From Pseudovibrio exalbescens DSM 16456 (GTDB lineage Bacteria > Pseudomonadota > Alphaproteobacteria > Rhizobiales > Stappiaceae): 64,000 bases of DNA. Below the pieces are notes generated by a model that saw only the letters and a program-made list of their open reading frames with translations, ran no database searches and was not told the origin of the DNA. Below are positions 16,307 to 26,454 of the stretch, piece by piece (position 1 is the stretch's first letter; each line of letters opens with the position of its first letter). Made by a program: the position numbers and the translations under genes. The stretch is from assembly GCF_000422785.1 (NCBI RefSeq), contig NZ_KE383918.1:217748-281747 (forward strand), read 5' to 3'.

Positions 16307-16990
16307 TCAAACAAAGCTGTTAATGAACTGAAGCACGGCGGCCCGCTGGTTATTGGCATTACCTTCGAACCAGGCCAACGGCAGATACTCTGCATTGGTG
16401 CACAAAGGGATCTGGGGTCCGGCTGCCGGTGGCACCGTAAACACGGCATTTTGAGCATTGACGCCAAGGTTCATCAGGTGTTGGAACAAACCCGGGTAGG
16501 TGTTGTTGTAGTAGGCGATCACTTCCTCCTTGCGGATCAGGTAGTGTCCCCAGTGTGATCGTTCCGGGTGTCCGGGGGAGAAGTCGCGGATCCTGATGGG
16601 AAGCCCTTCAGTGGGGTGGTGCGGGCCTTGTGCATCCTGAAAGTGCAGATAAATGCCGCTGGGCATGCGATCCACAATGCCGCCGAATACGGTTGCGCGG
16701 TTCAGGAGCTCCATCCATTCAAGGATTTCGTCCCGTGTGTTGCCGGGTGCAAAGCTGAAGGCCGGCGCGGCTTGCCCGGCAGCTTGCGCGAAAAAGGAGA
16801 TATGACGCGCGGGTCTGTCGAACATGCCAAATCCCGAGCGATGCAGCGGTCTGAGGCGTAGGAAATTGCCCGCATTGTTCATGAAATAGAGGGACGGCAT
16901 CTGATCGTTGGCAACTTCATTGGTATCAGTCAGCCGAACTGTGCCGAAGATGATGTTGTCCTGATGGATGAGGGGAACCGGTGTTTGCAT
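16307..16990 (-). CDS. Unknown protein, paralogue of the adjacent gene (A)
   Basis: 227 residues, predicted soluble, no signal peptide or membrane segment, no motif I recognise. It aligns over its length with the next gene upstream: shared blocks include QDN-hydrophobic-FG followed by RLTD, PSLYFM, LRLRP-HRSGF, RP-R, the segment ending YYNNTYPG and a C-terminal FINSFV-like end. The pattern (short beta-rich N-terminal half, conserved HRSG, then a helical C-terminal part) suggests one compact domain. A GGAG lies ~10 bases before the ATG. It probably forms a two-gene transcript with its paralogue, 44 bases apart. Function unknown. Confidence 0.8.
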   Translation of the reverse strand: MQTPVPLIHQDNIIFGTVRLTDTNEVANDQMPSLYFMNNAGNFLRLRPLHRSGFGMFDRPARHISFFAQAAGQAAPAFSFAPGNTRDEILEWMELLNRATVFGGIVDRMPSGIYLHFQDAQGPHHPTEGLPIRIRDFSPGHPERSHWGHYLIRKEEVIAYYNNTYPGLFQHLMNLGVNAQNAVFTVPPAAGPQIPLCTNAEYLPLAWFEGNANNQRAAVLQFINSFV

Positions 16991-17034
16991 GGCGCTGTAC
17001 TCTCCGTATTGTTTCCAGATGAGCAGGCGTGTCG

Positions 17035-17739
17035 CTAGGAGGACAGGCCGTTGATGAAACTCTTGATGGTGTCGAACTGCGTGGATTGATCAATGAAACT
17101 CGCCTCAGGGAAGTATTCCTGATTGGAGCGAACCCTGATTTTCACATCGCCTTGGCTTGCCCATTGATAAGTGAAGGATTGCTCTTTCGTTCCTAAAGCC
17201 AAAAGCTTGTCCAGCATGCCGGGGTAGGTGTCATTGTAAAACTTGGTGACGGCATCTTTGCTGATAAGGGCGTGTCCCTTGTGGTGAACGGAAGAGCGCG
17301 TTGTAAAATCGCGTAAAATGACAGAGCAGAGGTTGTTCTGGGTACTGGGCGCACTGAACCAGGTGGTGCCGGAGAAAGGTCCATCCGTGATGTAAAACAG
17401 GTTCAAGCCCGTTGGGGCGCTGGGCTTGGCGTTGACTTGAGAAACCGGCAGGTTTTGCAACGTTGCTTGGATGCCCGCTTTTGTGTCTCCCAACTCGCAT
17501 TGGTATACAATATTGCTGGATTGCCCGTACGCGGCTTCAATATAAATGAACCGGCTGGGGCGCTCGATAATGCAGAAGCCGCTTCGGTGAAAGGGGCGCA
17601 GACGTACGAACTGGTTGGTGTCGCTCATGAAGTAGAGACTGGGGAGTTGTCTGTCGGCATACCCGCTGTCAGTCAGTCTGATGCTGCCGAACAGCAGGTT
17701 ATCCTGCGAAATCACGGGGATTGGGGTCGGATTTGACAT
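17035..17739 (-). CDS. Unknown protein, paralogue of the adjacent gene (B)
   Basis: 234 residues, first of the two paralogues in the direction of transcription. It shares SQDNLLFGSIRLTDSG, LPSLYFMSDTNQFVRLRPF, HRSGFCIIERPSRFIYIE, FYNDTYPGMLDKLLALGT and FINGLSS with copy A; the middle (about residues 70-150) is much less alike. No signal peptide, membrane segment or known motif. GAGGAAAG precedes the ATG. Duplication followed by divergence of the central part suggests related proteins with different binding specificities, perhaps a heteromer; this is inference. No neighbour points to a pathway. Confidence 0.8.
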   Translation of the reverse strand: MSNPTPIPVISQDNLLFGSIRLTDSGYADRQLPSLYFMSDTNQFVRLRPFHRSGFCIIERPSRFIYIEAAYGQSSNIVYQCELGDTKAGIQATLQNLPVSQVNAKPSAPTGLNLFYITDGPFSGTTWFSAPSTQNNLCSVILRDFTTRSSVHHKGHALISKDAVTKFYNDTYPGMLDKLLALGTKEQSFTYQWASQGDVKIRVRSNQEYFPEASFIDQSTQFDTIKSFINGLSS

Positions 17740-17943
17740 TGCACGGCTTTCCTCGCTGGCGGTGTGTTTTCATCCTTTTGGGCGCAAAGGACCCTCGCAC
17801 GCCTGCTACAGCCAGATTGGTTCAATGCTGGGCAGGGAGTATGCGATACTGTGGTGAAAGCGAAGACGCGCTCGGCTGATCTGCGTGAAAACGGGGTAAT
17901 GGGCGCAGCGGCGGCGACAGGAAGCCTTTGGTGGGCTCAGCGC

Positions 17944-17980
17944 AAAAAAAAGCCTCGCTTCCCGGAAAAAGAAGCGAGGC
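17944..17980 (-). terminator. Rho-independent terminator of ccrM
   Basis: Ten-base perfect stem (17952-17961 with 17971-17980), followed on the minus strand by eight T residues (17951-17944). It lies ~30 bases beyond the ccrM stop. Confidence 0.88.
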
Positions 17981-18010
17981 AAGGCGATATGGTCAAGGTA
18001 TAACCTTGTA

Positions 18011-19499
<1,489 letters not shown>

Positions 19500-20705
19500 T
19501 TAGGGAAGATCCATGCAATTGGCATAGAATGTGGTAGTTGCGGGCCAATCGGAGAAAACGCCCTCAACGCCCACATCCTGCGCCAGAACATCCAGCACTT
19601 GATAGATGGCTGCGTCGCTCGTCACCGCGTCGCGAATGCTCTGGTAGTACCACCCACCGCCATTGTTGAGTGGGCCCGAGCGTTCCAGCGACCAGGCGAT
19701 CAGTTTAAGGCCAGCCTTTTTGGCCTCCATGGCGTAGGCTGAGGGAACAATCTCACCATCTTGGAGCGTGACCAGCACCCAGAGCGGAGGTGCCAGGTAG
19801 TTGACACCCATGCCCTTCAACTCAGCCAGGGTGGGCTTAAAGGTCTCGGGTTTCATCGGATCAAGGTTATCCCGGCCGTAGCGGCCCTCCAGATAAACGG
19901 CCTGTTTGCCGAACTCTGGTTCCGCTTTGATCCAGTAAAGGACATCGGCAAGATTAAAGGATTGAGGGAAGACATTTTCCGGGGCAATGCCTGCGGCTTT
20001 GTATTCATTGATGAGTTGTTGCGCATAGTCTTCCTGGGTGAAGCCATCAAAGGGCATTTCTACCGCGGGGGCCTTGAGTTCGGGGGTGAACTTCACGCCT
20101 TTGTTTTTGAAGTGCGCCAGAAACTCCTTGTGAGATAGCACCGTTCCTCGGTTTGAGGCGTATAGCGTTGTGCGCCAATCGGCCGTGCCTTTCACATAGG
20201 CTTCGGCTGTGGTGGCCGTCGGGTCTGCACCGTCCATCTTGCCCCTAAGACTTTTGAACTCGGCAAGCGAAAGCTCGGAAGTGCGGCATTCCGCGTTTGC
20301 CTTGCTATCGCCGCTGGCTGCTGAGAAGGGGGTAATACAGGTATCCGCCAGCGCTGTTGCAAGAATATTGGTTGTGGTTGCCAGGTCATTTTGAGAATGA
20401 CGGCACACAAGCGCTTTATCCTTGGTGAAGGTGACATCGCACTCCTGTATACCCGCTCCCATGCGGTGTGCTGCCAGATAACCTTCAAGCGTGTGCTCGG
20501 GAAACTGCAATGGGGCCCCGCGATGCGCGATGGAGAACAGGCGCGGAGTCATTTGTTGGCCGATACAGGCCTCCAGCTTTGTTTTCAGCGCGCCTTCTGG
20601 CAACAGGTCCACCAAAAAGGCGGGGCGCGGTCCAAGGTCTACTGCGTGTGCTGAGATGCAGGTCCAGAGCAATCCCCCTGCGGCGGCACCTAGAAGCTTC
20701 AAGGC
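19500..20705 (-). CDS. Periplasmic glycerophosphodiester phosphodiesterase
   Basis: About 401 residues. Glycerophosphodiesterases (GlpQ/UgpQ fold) release glycerol-3-phosphate from deacylated phospholipids. The catalytic block [37 protein letters not shown] carries the HRG histidine/arginine, the PEHT glutamate and the ECDV acidic pair; PELKAP and the C-terminal FSDWP match the fold. The N-terminus [22 protein letters not shown] is a Sec signal peptide, so it is exported. I choose the ATG at 20705, eight bases after GGGGA; ATGs at 20711 and 20720 are alternatives. An insertion of ~90 residues after the ECDV block is longer than in E. coli GlpQ. It stands alone between two terminators. Confidence 0.9.
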   Translation of the reverse strand, partial: ALKLLGAAAGGLLWTCISAHAVDLGPRPAFLVDLLPEGALKTKLEACIGQQMTPRLFSIAHRGAPLQFPEHTLEGYLAAHRMGAGIQECDVTFTKDKALVCRHSQNDLATTTNILATALADTCITPFSAASGDSKANAECRTSELSLAEFKSLRGKMDGADPTATTAEAYVKGTADWRTTLYASNRGTVLSHKEFLAHFKNKGVKFTPELKAPAVEMPFDGFTQEDYAQQLINEYKAAGIAPENVFPQSFNLADVLYWIKAEPEFGKQAVYLEGRYGRDNLDPMKPETFKPTLAELKGMGVNYLAPPLWVLVTLQDGEIVPSAYAMEAKKAGLKLIAWSLERSGPLNNGGGWYYQSIRDAVTSDAAIYQVLDVLAQDVGVEGVFSDWPATTTFYANCMDLP

Positions 20706-20780
20706 CATCGACATTATCCCCATCTGTAGTTGTGTGATGCGTAAAACTACTCTCCTAGCTGAGCGATGTGACAGCAAGTT

Positions 20781-20816
20781 AAAAAGGCCCTACCGTCATT
20801 GGCAGGGCTTTTTTGG
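20781..20816. terminator. Bidirectional terminator
   Basis: Inverted repeat with AAAAAGGCCCT on the left and AGGGCTTTTTT on the right. T-tracts follow on both strands. On the minus strand it ends the AdoHcy-hydrolase-like gene (stop at 20851). Confidence 0.82.
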
Positions 20817-20850
20817 AAGCAATCAAGGCGGAGTGTCGTGCAAGTGCGCG

Positions 20851-21966
20851 TCACGCATCCGGGCAGGCACGCGACCATACCGACCGCGGCAACAGGTGAA
20901 CGCCGTTTTCTGCCCTTTCACCTTCACCCAGAATATGGCCGATCCCCTCAGCCAGAATGGCGAGGGTCAGATCAAAGGCATTGAGGCTGTCCCCTTCGCC
21001 AGCCGTCAGGTTCGCCATGGCCCCACCTGCAAACAGATGCACATGTGCGCCAGAGGCGAGGCGGTATCGGGTGACAAACGGGACGGGTTCTTCTGAAGGG
21101 CAGCCGCCGAACACGCTGAGGTCAATCTCATCGATCTTGTGACCGGAATTGAGAATGAAGCAGCCGTCTTTTAGCTTTGCAATCACGTCTCCGGGCAGCA
21201 CGTGATGCGCGCCAGTCCCGGTGACAATGACATCGGCATGGGGTGCAAGTTCCTCCACTGTGCCTGTTTGCCATCCATCATATCGAGCCTGAAGCAGCCG
21301 GGCGGGATCGACTTCCGCAACTATCACGGTGCCACCATAGGCCCTTGCGCTTGCGGCCAGCCCTTGGCCAACCGTGCCGTAGCCCACCACCAGAACCCGC
21401 TTTTCGTGAAGGCTGACCAAGGTTGCGTTATAGAACGCATGCCAAGTTGTCAGGCCCACCATATGGCGGTTGTGCAAGCCTTCCTTCACCGGAACATCGT
21501 CCCAGTTGAAAATCGGCCAAGGCGGGAGCTTGCCCTGCAAACGGTTGATGCCAGAGCCCGTCGCCTCAAGGCCGGCTTTGACCTCAGGAAACGCGAGGCC
21601 GTTAGCGATCAGATAGTGGGTGTAGTCCGACCCCATTTCACTGAAGTGGGTTGGGCCCCACTCAAGGCCGCCTGCAATGGCCGACTGCCAGTCCGCATCG
21701 CTCATGCCTTCGCCCGCTTCGACCTGCGCTCCGGCCTTGCGCATGCCTTCCACCACATCATCGCGTACCGTCGTCGGATTGCATGTGGTGATGTAAAGCT
21801 CTGCTCCTTTGCGGGCGAGCCCTTTCACAAGGGGGAGGGTCTTGATGTCCAAATGCATGCTCATTGCAAGGCGAACACTGGCGAGGTCTGGCAACGCCTC
21901 AAGCGAACGGCGGGTGCGTGGCATGTGCTGCTCTACCCACTCGATGGGAAATCTGGATTTTGGCAT
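20851..21966 (-). CDS. Divergent S-adenosylhomocysteine hydrolase-like protein
   Basis: 371 residues, against ~430-470 for ordinary AhcY. The NAD-binding motif GYGTVGQG (195-202) with KRVLVVG before it and VIVAEVDPARLLQARYDG after it clearly belongs to the AhcY fold. The rest departs from true AhcY: the E-x3-TTTGVHRL block is ATGSGINRL here, the catalytic KSKFDN region is replaced by VKEGLHNRHMVG, and the C-terminal KPDHYRY tail is missing. It may act on a different thioether or nucleoside, or have lost activity. It is divergent from AMP nucleosidase, which also handles an adenine nucleotide. The canonical ahcY is presumably elsewhere. Confidence 0.8.
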   Translation of the reverse strand: MPKSRFPIEWVEQHMPRTRRSLEALPDLASVRLAMSMHLDIKTLPLVKGLARKGAELYITTCNPTTVRDDVVEGMRKAGAQVEAGEGMSDADWQSAIAGGLEWGPTHFSEMGSDYTHYLIANGLAFPEVKAGLEATGSGINRLQGKLPPWPIFNWDDVPVKEGLHNRHMVGLTTWHAFYNATLVSLHEKRVLVVGYGTVGQGLAASARAYGGTVIVAEVDPARLLQARYDGWQTGTVEELAPHADVIVTGTGAHHVLPGDVIAKLKDGCFILNSGHKIDEIDLSVFGGCPSEEPVPFVTRYRLASGAHVHLFAGGAMANLTAGEGDSLNAFDLTLAILAEGIGHILGEGERAENGVHLLPRSVWSRACPDA

Positions 21967-22437
21967 GACGGAATTTCAACGTTTGATGTGAAGGGGACAG
22001 CGCAGTAGGTATCGCACTACGTATTTGAACGAGAAGTATTTCTCGCGAGCGCGTTTGTCCAGAAGCAAAAGCATGGCGCTGGGCTTCCTGGTTCACATGG
22101 TTCAAAACCCAACTGCGGACCACAGCGAGCGTGACGTCTTTTCGGGGCAGGCGAAATAGCTTCATCCAAAGCCTGCATAAGTTCGCCTGAAAACGCTCAA
22201 AGAAAAGATGCAGTCTAACAGGTTAGCTAAAGCTGTAAATCGAACTCGATGCATGCAGTGCGCTCTGTGATATCCCCCTGAGCGCTCTTTGAGCGGCACA
22301 GAATTGATCAGAACCTGGCGATAGCTGTGAAAAATATCACAGTGCATTAAAAAAATTTCAGAAACGCTAGGTAATTGTCTTGACGTTGTCATTGACCTAA
22401 GGCAGACATAGAGCGACACGAAATAGGAGAAAACAAC
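21967..22437. other. Intergenic control region between ahcY-like gene and amn
   Basis: 471 bases between divergent genes. It contains a CRP-like palindrome (separate entry), a CTAAC-AG-GTTAG palindrome near 22214-22225, an A-rich stretch, and TTGACG at about 22380 that could be a -35 for amn. I see no convincing small gene. Confidence 0.45.
22325..22342. promoter_or_regulatory. CRP/FNR-family operator upstream of amn
   Basis: CTGTGA, six bases, TCACAG: a perfect 18-base palindrome identical in its defined positions to the E. coli CRP consensus TGTGA-N6-TCACA. It lies ~95 bases before the amn start and ~360 from the divergent gene. A match this exact is unlikely by chance in a short intergenic region. 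Confidence 0.65.
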
Positions 22438-23946
22438 GTGTCGACTATATCCGGTAGCGACGTACAGATGGAAAACCGTTCCATCTTGATGCCCGATCCC
22501 AAACCTTCCCGCCAATTCAACGATGCTGACAGCGCCGTCAACTATCTCATAGAGTTGTTCGACGAGAGCACAGCTTTCTTGCGCAGACAGTTCGAGAAAA
22601 TCGCTCAAGGCGATACGCCGGAGGGTCGCGTTCGCGCCTTTTATCCCGAGTTGCGCTTCGAAATGGCCATTCACACCCGAACCGATGGCCGTTTGTCCTA
22701 CGGTTTCGTTGCCGGGCCGGGGAAATACAGCACCACGATCACGCGTCCGGACCTGTTTCGCTCTTATCTGCGGCAGCAGATCGAGTTGTTGCTTAGCAAC
22801 CATGAAGAGCCCGTGGAGATAGGGTACAGTGAGACCCCCATCCCGCTGCACTTTGCGTTCTATGATGGCGCTCACGTTGAAGGGGCATTTGCAGCCAAGC
22901 CTGAAGTAACCCTTCGCGACATCTTTGATGTGCCGGACTTGGCGGTTATGGATGATGCCATTGCCAACGGCACCTTTGACGCAGGGGAGACGCCACAGCC
23001 ACTGGCGCCCTTCACGGCACCGCGGGTTGATTACAGCTTGCACCGACTGCAGCACTACACAGCCACAGCGCCCAAGCATTTCCAGAACTTCGTTCTTTTC
23101 ACGAACTATCAGTTCTATATTGACGGCTTCGCCCAAATGGCGCGCGAGTTGGTCAAGGATCCGAACAGCGACTACGTCGCGTTTGTGGAACCGGGCGATC
23201 TGATGACCCTGTCAGGGGAAACAGAGCCGTCTTCCGGCGAGCCTCTGGGCCGGCTCCCTCAGATGCCAGCTTATCATCTGGTGCGCGAGGATAACTCGGG
23301 TATCACCATGGTGAATATTGGGGTAGGGCCTTCCAACGCTAAAACCATTACTGATCATATCGCGGTACTGAGGCCTCATGCCTGGTTGATGCTTGGTCAC
23401 TGTGCGGGGCTGCGCAACAGCCAGCAACTTGGTGACTATGTGTTGGCTCATGGTTATGTGCGTGAAGACAAGGTGCTGGATGCAGACCTGCCTACATGGG
23501 TGCCGATCCCACCTTTGGCAGAGGTTCAGGTTGCTCTCGAGCAAGCAGTTGAAAATGTAACCGGCTATGAAGGGTTCGAGCTGAAGCGAGTGATGCGGAC
23601 CGGAACGGTTGCCTCCATTGACAACCGAAACTGGGAACTGCGCGACCATCGCGAGCCGGTCCAACGGTTTTCTCAGTCCCGTGCCATCGCGCTGGACATG
23701 GAATCCGCGACGATTGCGGCCAATGGTTTCCGCTTCCGCGTTCCCTACGGTACGCTCCTGTGTGTTTCCGACAAGCCGCTCCACGGCGAACTGAAACTTC
23801 CGGGCATGGCTACAGATTTTTATCGCCGGCAGGTTTCCCAGCATCTGGAGATCGGCATTCAGACCATGGAAATCCTGCGCAAGATGCCGCTTGAGCGTCT
23901 GCATTCCCGCAAACTTCGCAGTTTCGCTGAGACAGCTTTCCAGTAA
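22438..23946 (+). CDS. amn: AMP nucleosidase
   Basis: 502 residues. It hydrolyses AMP to adenine and ribose 5-phosphate, controlling the adenylate pool. It has the two-part Amn layout: an N-terminal domain (to about residue 170; YPELRFEMAIHTRTDGRLSYGFV, IPLHFAFYDGAHVEGAF) and a C-terminal nucleoside-phosphorylase-type domain (NIGVGPSNAKTITDHIAVLRPHAWLMLGHCAGLR, ALDMESATIAANGFRFRVPYGTLLCVSDKPLHGE). The GTG start at 22438 has AGGAG eight bases upstream. It is a single-gene unit with a CRP-like operator upstream and a strong terminator behind. Confidence 0.95.
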   Translation: MSTISGSDVQMENRSILMPDPKPSRQFNDADSAVNYLIELFDESTAFLRRQFEKIAQGDTPEGRVRAFYPELRFEMAIHTRTDGRLSYGFVAGPGKYSTTITRPDLFRSYLRQQIELLLSNHEEPVEIGYSETPIPLHFAFYDGAHVEGAFAAKPEVTLRDIFDVPDLAVMDDAIANGTFDAGETPQPLAPFTAPRVDYSLHRLQHYTATAPKHFQNFVLFTNYQFYIDGFAQMARELVKDPNSDYVAFVEPGDLMTLSGETEPSSGEPLGRLPQMPAYHLVREDNSGITMVNIGVGPSNAKTITDHIAVLRPHAWLMLGHCAGLRNSQQLGDYVLAHGYVREDKVLDADLPTWVPIPPLAEVQVALEQAVENVTGYEGFELKRVMRTGTVASIDNRNWELRDHREPVQRFSQSRAIALDMESATIAANGFRFRVPYGTLLCVSDKPLHGELKLPGMATDFYRRQVSQHLEIGIQTMEILRKMPLERLHSRKLRSFAETAFQ

Positions 23947-23981
23947 CGCGCCGCCTCTTGGCGCGGCAGACAAACCTGATG

Positions 23982-24022
23982 AAACCTCGCGGGAGTTCAG
24001 TTTCCCGCGAGGTTTGTTTTTT
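23982..24022 (+). terminator. Rho-independent terminator of amn
   Basis: Stem of 13 pairs between 23982-23994 and 24003-24015, then GTTTTTT. It lies 36 bases after the amn stop. Confidence 0.92.
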
Positions 24023-24108
24023 ATAGCTCAAGGTAGATGACTGGTCCGGTGCTGCGTGAATAGGGCCCATTTTTGAACGCGGTACCCCTATAAACTCGGG
24101 AGTTTGCC

Positions 24109-25203
24109 TTGAATCGTCGCAGGTTTCTCAAGACAGCGGGCGCATTGGCTGGCGCAGGCATCGCCGCCGCACCGCTCGCCGCCCCCGCTCAGACACAAAA
24201 TCGCCGTCAGGTCAGTATGGTGACGTGCTGGCCGCGTACGCTCTCAGGTTTTTCCGAGGCCGCAACTCGAATTGCGGAGCGGATCAACGCGGCATCTGAT
24301 GGTCGTTTCGACGTCACCGTATATGCGGCGGGCGAGTTGGTGCCTGCATTCGAGGCCTTTGACGCGGTTGCCTCCGGCGCGGCTGAGCTCTACCACGCCA
24401 GCGATGACTATTGGAATGGCACCCACATGGCCTACAGCTTCTTTGGCGGGGCCCCGGCGGGCATGACACATCAAGAGTATGCCGCCTGGATCAACTGGGG
24501 TGGCGGACAGGAGCTGTGGGACGAGGTCGCCGATCAGTTCGAGATCAAGCCCTTTATGGCAGGGCACACGGCGCACACGATAGGCGGTTGGTTCACCCGG
24601 TCCATTGAGAGTCTGAATGACCTGCGGGGTTTCAAGATGATGCTTCCCGGCATGGCCGGTGAAGTGCTTCGGCGTATGGGCGGCATTGCCATCACAATAC
24701 CGGCCAATGAAATCCGTACCGCATTGAAGTCGGGTGGTTTGGATGGCGCGGACTGGGCAGGGCCTTGGGCCGGCATGTCTCTTGGTCTGCACGAAGTCAG
24801 CAAATACTGCGCCTATCCTGGATTCAACGGCGCTGGCATAGCTTGCTCCATGGGGGTGAACCAGCGGTTTTGGCGCACGCTGACCGCCGAGGATCAAATG
24901 ATCTTCAAGGCTGCAGCGGCCGCCGAAAATGACATGATGGCTTCTCAGTTCAACTGGCAGAACAGCGTGGCGCTCAAAACGCTTCGGGACGACAAGAGCT
25001 TTCCCGTCAAGCAACTGCCCAAAGATGTCCAGGATGCGTTCGTCACGGCGGCAGAAGATGTCATGATGACCCATGCAGCACGGGATCCGCTCGCTGAGCG
25101 CGTCTACGACAGTTACATCAAGGCGCGGGCCCAACTGGCTGATCTGTCCCGCGTTACCCATGAACCGTTCACGGCGCTACGCAATCGAGCTGACGCCTCT
25201 TGA
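24109..25203 (+). CDS. TRAP transporter substrate-binding protein (DctP family)
   Basis: 364 residues with a Tat signal: RRRFLK at residues 3-8, then a hydrophobic stretch and the APAQ-type cleavage region. The mature part has the DctP/TAXI-like pattern for 2-oxo or monocarboxylic acids: VTCWPRTLSGFSEAATRIAERI, GAAELYHASDDYW, LRGFKMMLPGMAGEVLRRMG, ALKSGGLDGADWAGPW. Such proteins deliver organic acids to a DctQM permease. No permease genes are present nearby, so it is an orphan or works with one encoded elsewhere. The start is TTG with GGGAG seven bases before. Confidence 0.9.
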   Translation: MNRRRFLKTAGALAGAGIAAAPLAAPAQTQNRRQVSMVTCWPRTLSGFSEAATRIAERINAASDGRFDVTVYAAGELVPAFEAFDAVASGAAELYHASDDYWNGTHMAYSFFGGAPAGMTHQEYAAWINWGGGQELWDEVADQFEIKPFMAGHTAHTIGGWFTRSIESLNDLRGFKMMLPGMAGEVLRRMGGIAITIPANEIRTALKSGGLDGADWAGPWAGMSLGLHEVSKYCAYPGFNGAGIACSMGVNQRFWRTLTAEDQMIFKAAAAAENDMMASQFNWQNSVALKTLRDDKSFPVKQLPKDVQDAFVTAAEDVMMTHAARDPLAERVYDSYIKARAQLADLSRVTHEPFTALRNRADAS

Positions 25204-25241
25204 AACAACCTCCCCCCCCCAAGGGAACTCGGACCAGAAGT

Positions 25242-25273
25242 GTACCCCTTTGGCTGTCAGGCCAAAGGGGTCT
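25242..25273. terminator. Possible shared terminator overlapping the mutY end
   Basis: An 11-base perfect stem (ACCCCTTTGGC with its complement around TGTCAG) lies between the convergent TRAP-protein and mutY genes and includes the last mutY codons. Neither side has a good T-tract, so efficiency is uncertain. Confidence 0.45.
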
Positions 25274-26306
25274 TGAGCACCTTGCGCATGACCGTCGGCA
25301 AGGCTTCTCCCTCCAAAGTCTCAGGAACAGACCACCAGTAGCCTTCCGGCAGGGGAAATGCTGCATCTACCTGTGTGTGCCAGACCGCAAGTTCCAGATG
25401 AAAATGTGTGAACGTGTGCTTCACGGTTGAGGGCGCCAAAGACCAGTCGGCTTTTACTGGCGCTTGTCCCAGATCATCTTGTTTCATGTCTTCTGACCAT
25501 TGGGAAGTTGGGGGTTCGCTCATGCCCGCCAGAAGGCCCTTGTCCGGGCGGCGTCTCAATGCAATAGCACCATCTTCCCGCGCGATCACGAAAGCCATGC
25601 CCTTTCGTGTGGGCTTGACTCTCTTCGGCGCTTTGCGTGGCAGCGATTCATGGATGCCCTGTTTGCGGCCTTCACATAGGTCAACCCACGGACAAATCGT
25701 GCATGCTGGTGACCGCGGTGTACACACTGTTGCGCCCAGATCCATGACAGCCTGAGCGAAGTCTCCGGGTCTTTCATGGGGGGTTAAAGCCGCCATATGA
25801 GACTTAATCACAGGTTTTGCACCGGGCAATCTATCAGTTATTGCACGCAGCCGGCTAATGACGCGTTCCACATTTCCGTCAACGACAGCCGCGTGCTGGT
25901 TGAAGGCAATTGAAGAAATCGCGGCAGCCGTGTAAGGTCCAATTCCGGGAAGTTGCTGTAATTTATGTTCTTCTTCAGGAAAACGCCCATTATAGTCACG
26001 TAAAACGATTTTTGCGCAGCGATGAAGATTACGTGCGCGGGAATAATATCCAAGGCCTGCCCATGCTTTGAGCACTTCTTCTTCTTCAGCCTCCGCGAGA
26101 TTTTCTAGTCGCGGCCATAGATCTGTAAACTTTATAAAATAGGTTTTGACCGTGGCAACAGTGGTCTGTTGCAACATGATTTCCGATAGCCAGACGTGGT
26201 AAGGGTTTGGTTTTGCACCGGAAAGTTCCGGATTTGGCGGGGTGCGCCATGGCAGAGTACGGAAATTTCTGTCATACCAGTGAAGTAGTGCTGTAGTTGC
26301 TTGCAT
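25257..26306 (-). CDS. mutY: A/G-specific adenine DNA glycosylase
   Basis: 349 residues. It removes adenine mispaired with 8-oxoguanine. The catalytic glutamate is in LSEIMLQQTTVATV, the helix-hairpin-helix is LPGIGPYTAAAISSIA, and the aspartate is in AVVDGNVERVISRL. The iron-sulfur cluster motif C-x6-C-x2-C-x5-C is intact (CTPRSPACTICPWVDLC). A NUDIX-like 8-oxoG-recognition domain follows (FVIAREDGAIALRRRPDKGLLAGM). Divergent from the DUF721 gene; mutY, DUF721, dsbA and smc are neighbours in many alphaproteobacterial chromosomes. Confidence 0.96.
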   Translation of the reverse strand: MQATTALLHWYDRNFRTLPWRTPPNPELSGAKPNPYHVWLSEIMLQQTTVATVKTYFIKFTDLWPRLENLAEAEEEEVLKAWAGLGYYSRARNLHRCAKIVLRDYNGRFPEEEHKLQQLPGIGPYTAAAISSIAFNQHAAVVDGNVERVISRLRAITDRLPGAKPVIKSHMAALTPHERPGDFAQAVMDLGATVCTPRSPACTICPWVDLCEGRKQGIHESLPRKAPKRVKPTRKGMAFVIAREDGAIALRRRPDKGLLAGMSEPPTSQWSEDMKQDDLGQAPVKADWSLAPSTVKHTFTHFHLELAVWHTQVDAAFPLPEGYWWSVPETLEGEALPTVMRKVLKTPLA

Positions 26307-26454
26307 GAGTTGATAAGGACTCTTGTAAGTTTGTCCCGCGGATTATCAGGGAACCCTTGGTAATTTGAGGTACCGCGAAAGTTAGGGCTGAATTAGAACT
26401 AATAGGATCAATAGGACACATCAGTGCCTTATTTCCATGGCGTGGTTTTAAATT

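Noticed and set aside
17764-18003. 79-codon frame between the unknown paralogues and ccrM
   Set aside because: It runs through the ccrM terminator hairpin and has no ribosome site.
22162-23136. 324-codon minus-strand frame running from amn into the intergenic region
   Set aside because: Mostly antisense to amn; the intergenic part contains regulatory palindromes, not coding signal.
25210-25220. Run of ten C residues after the TRAP protein gene
   Set aside because: Intergenic homopolymer; no sign of phase variation of a coding frame.
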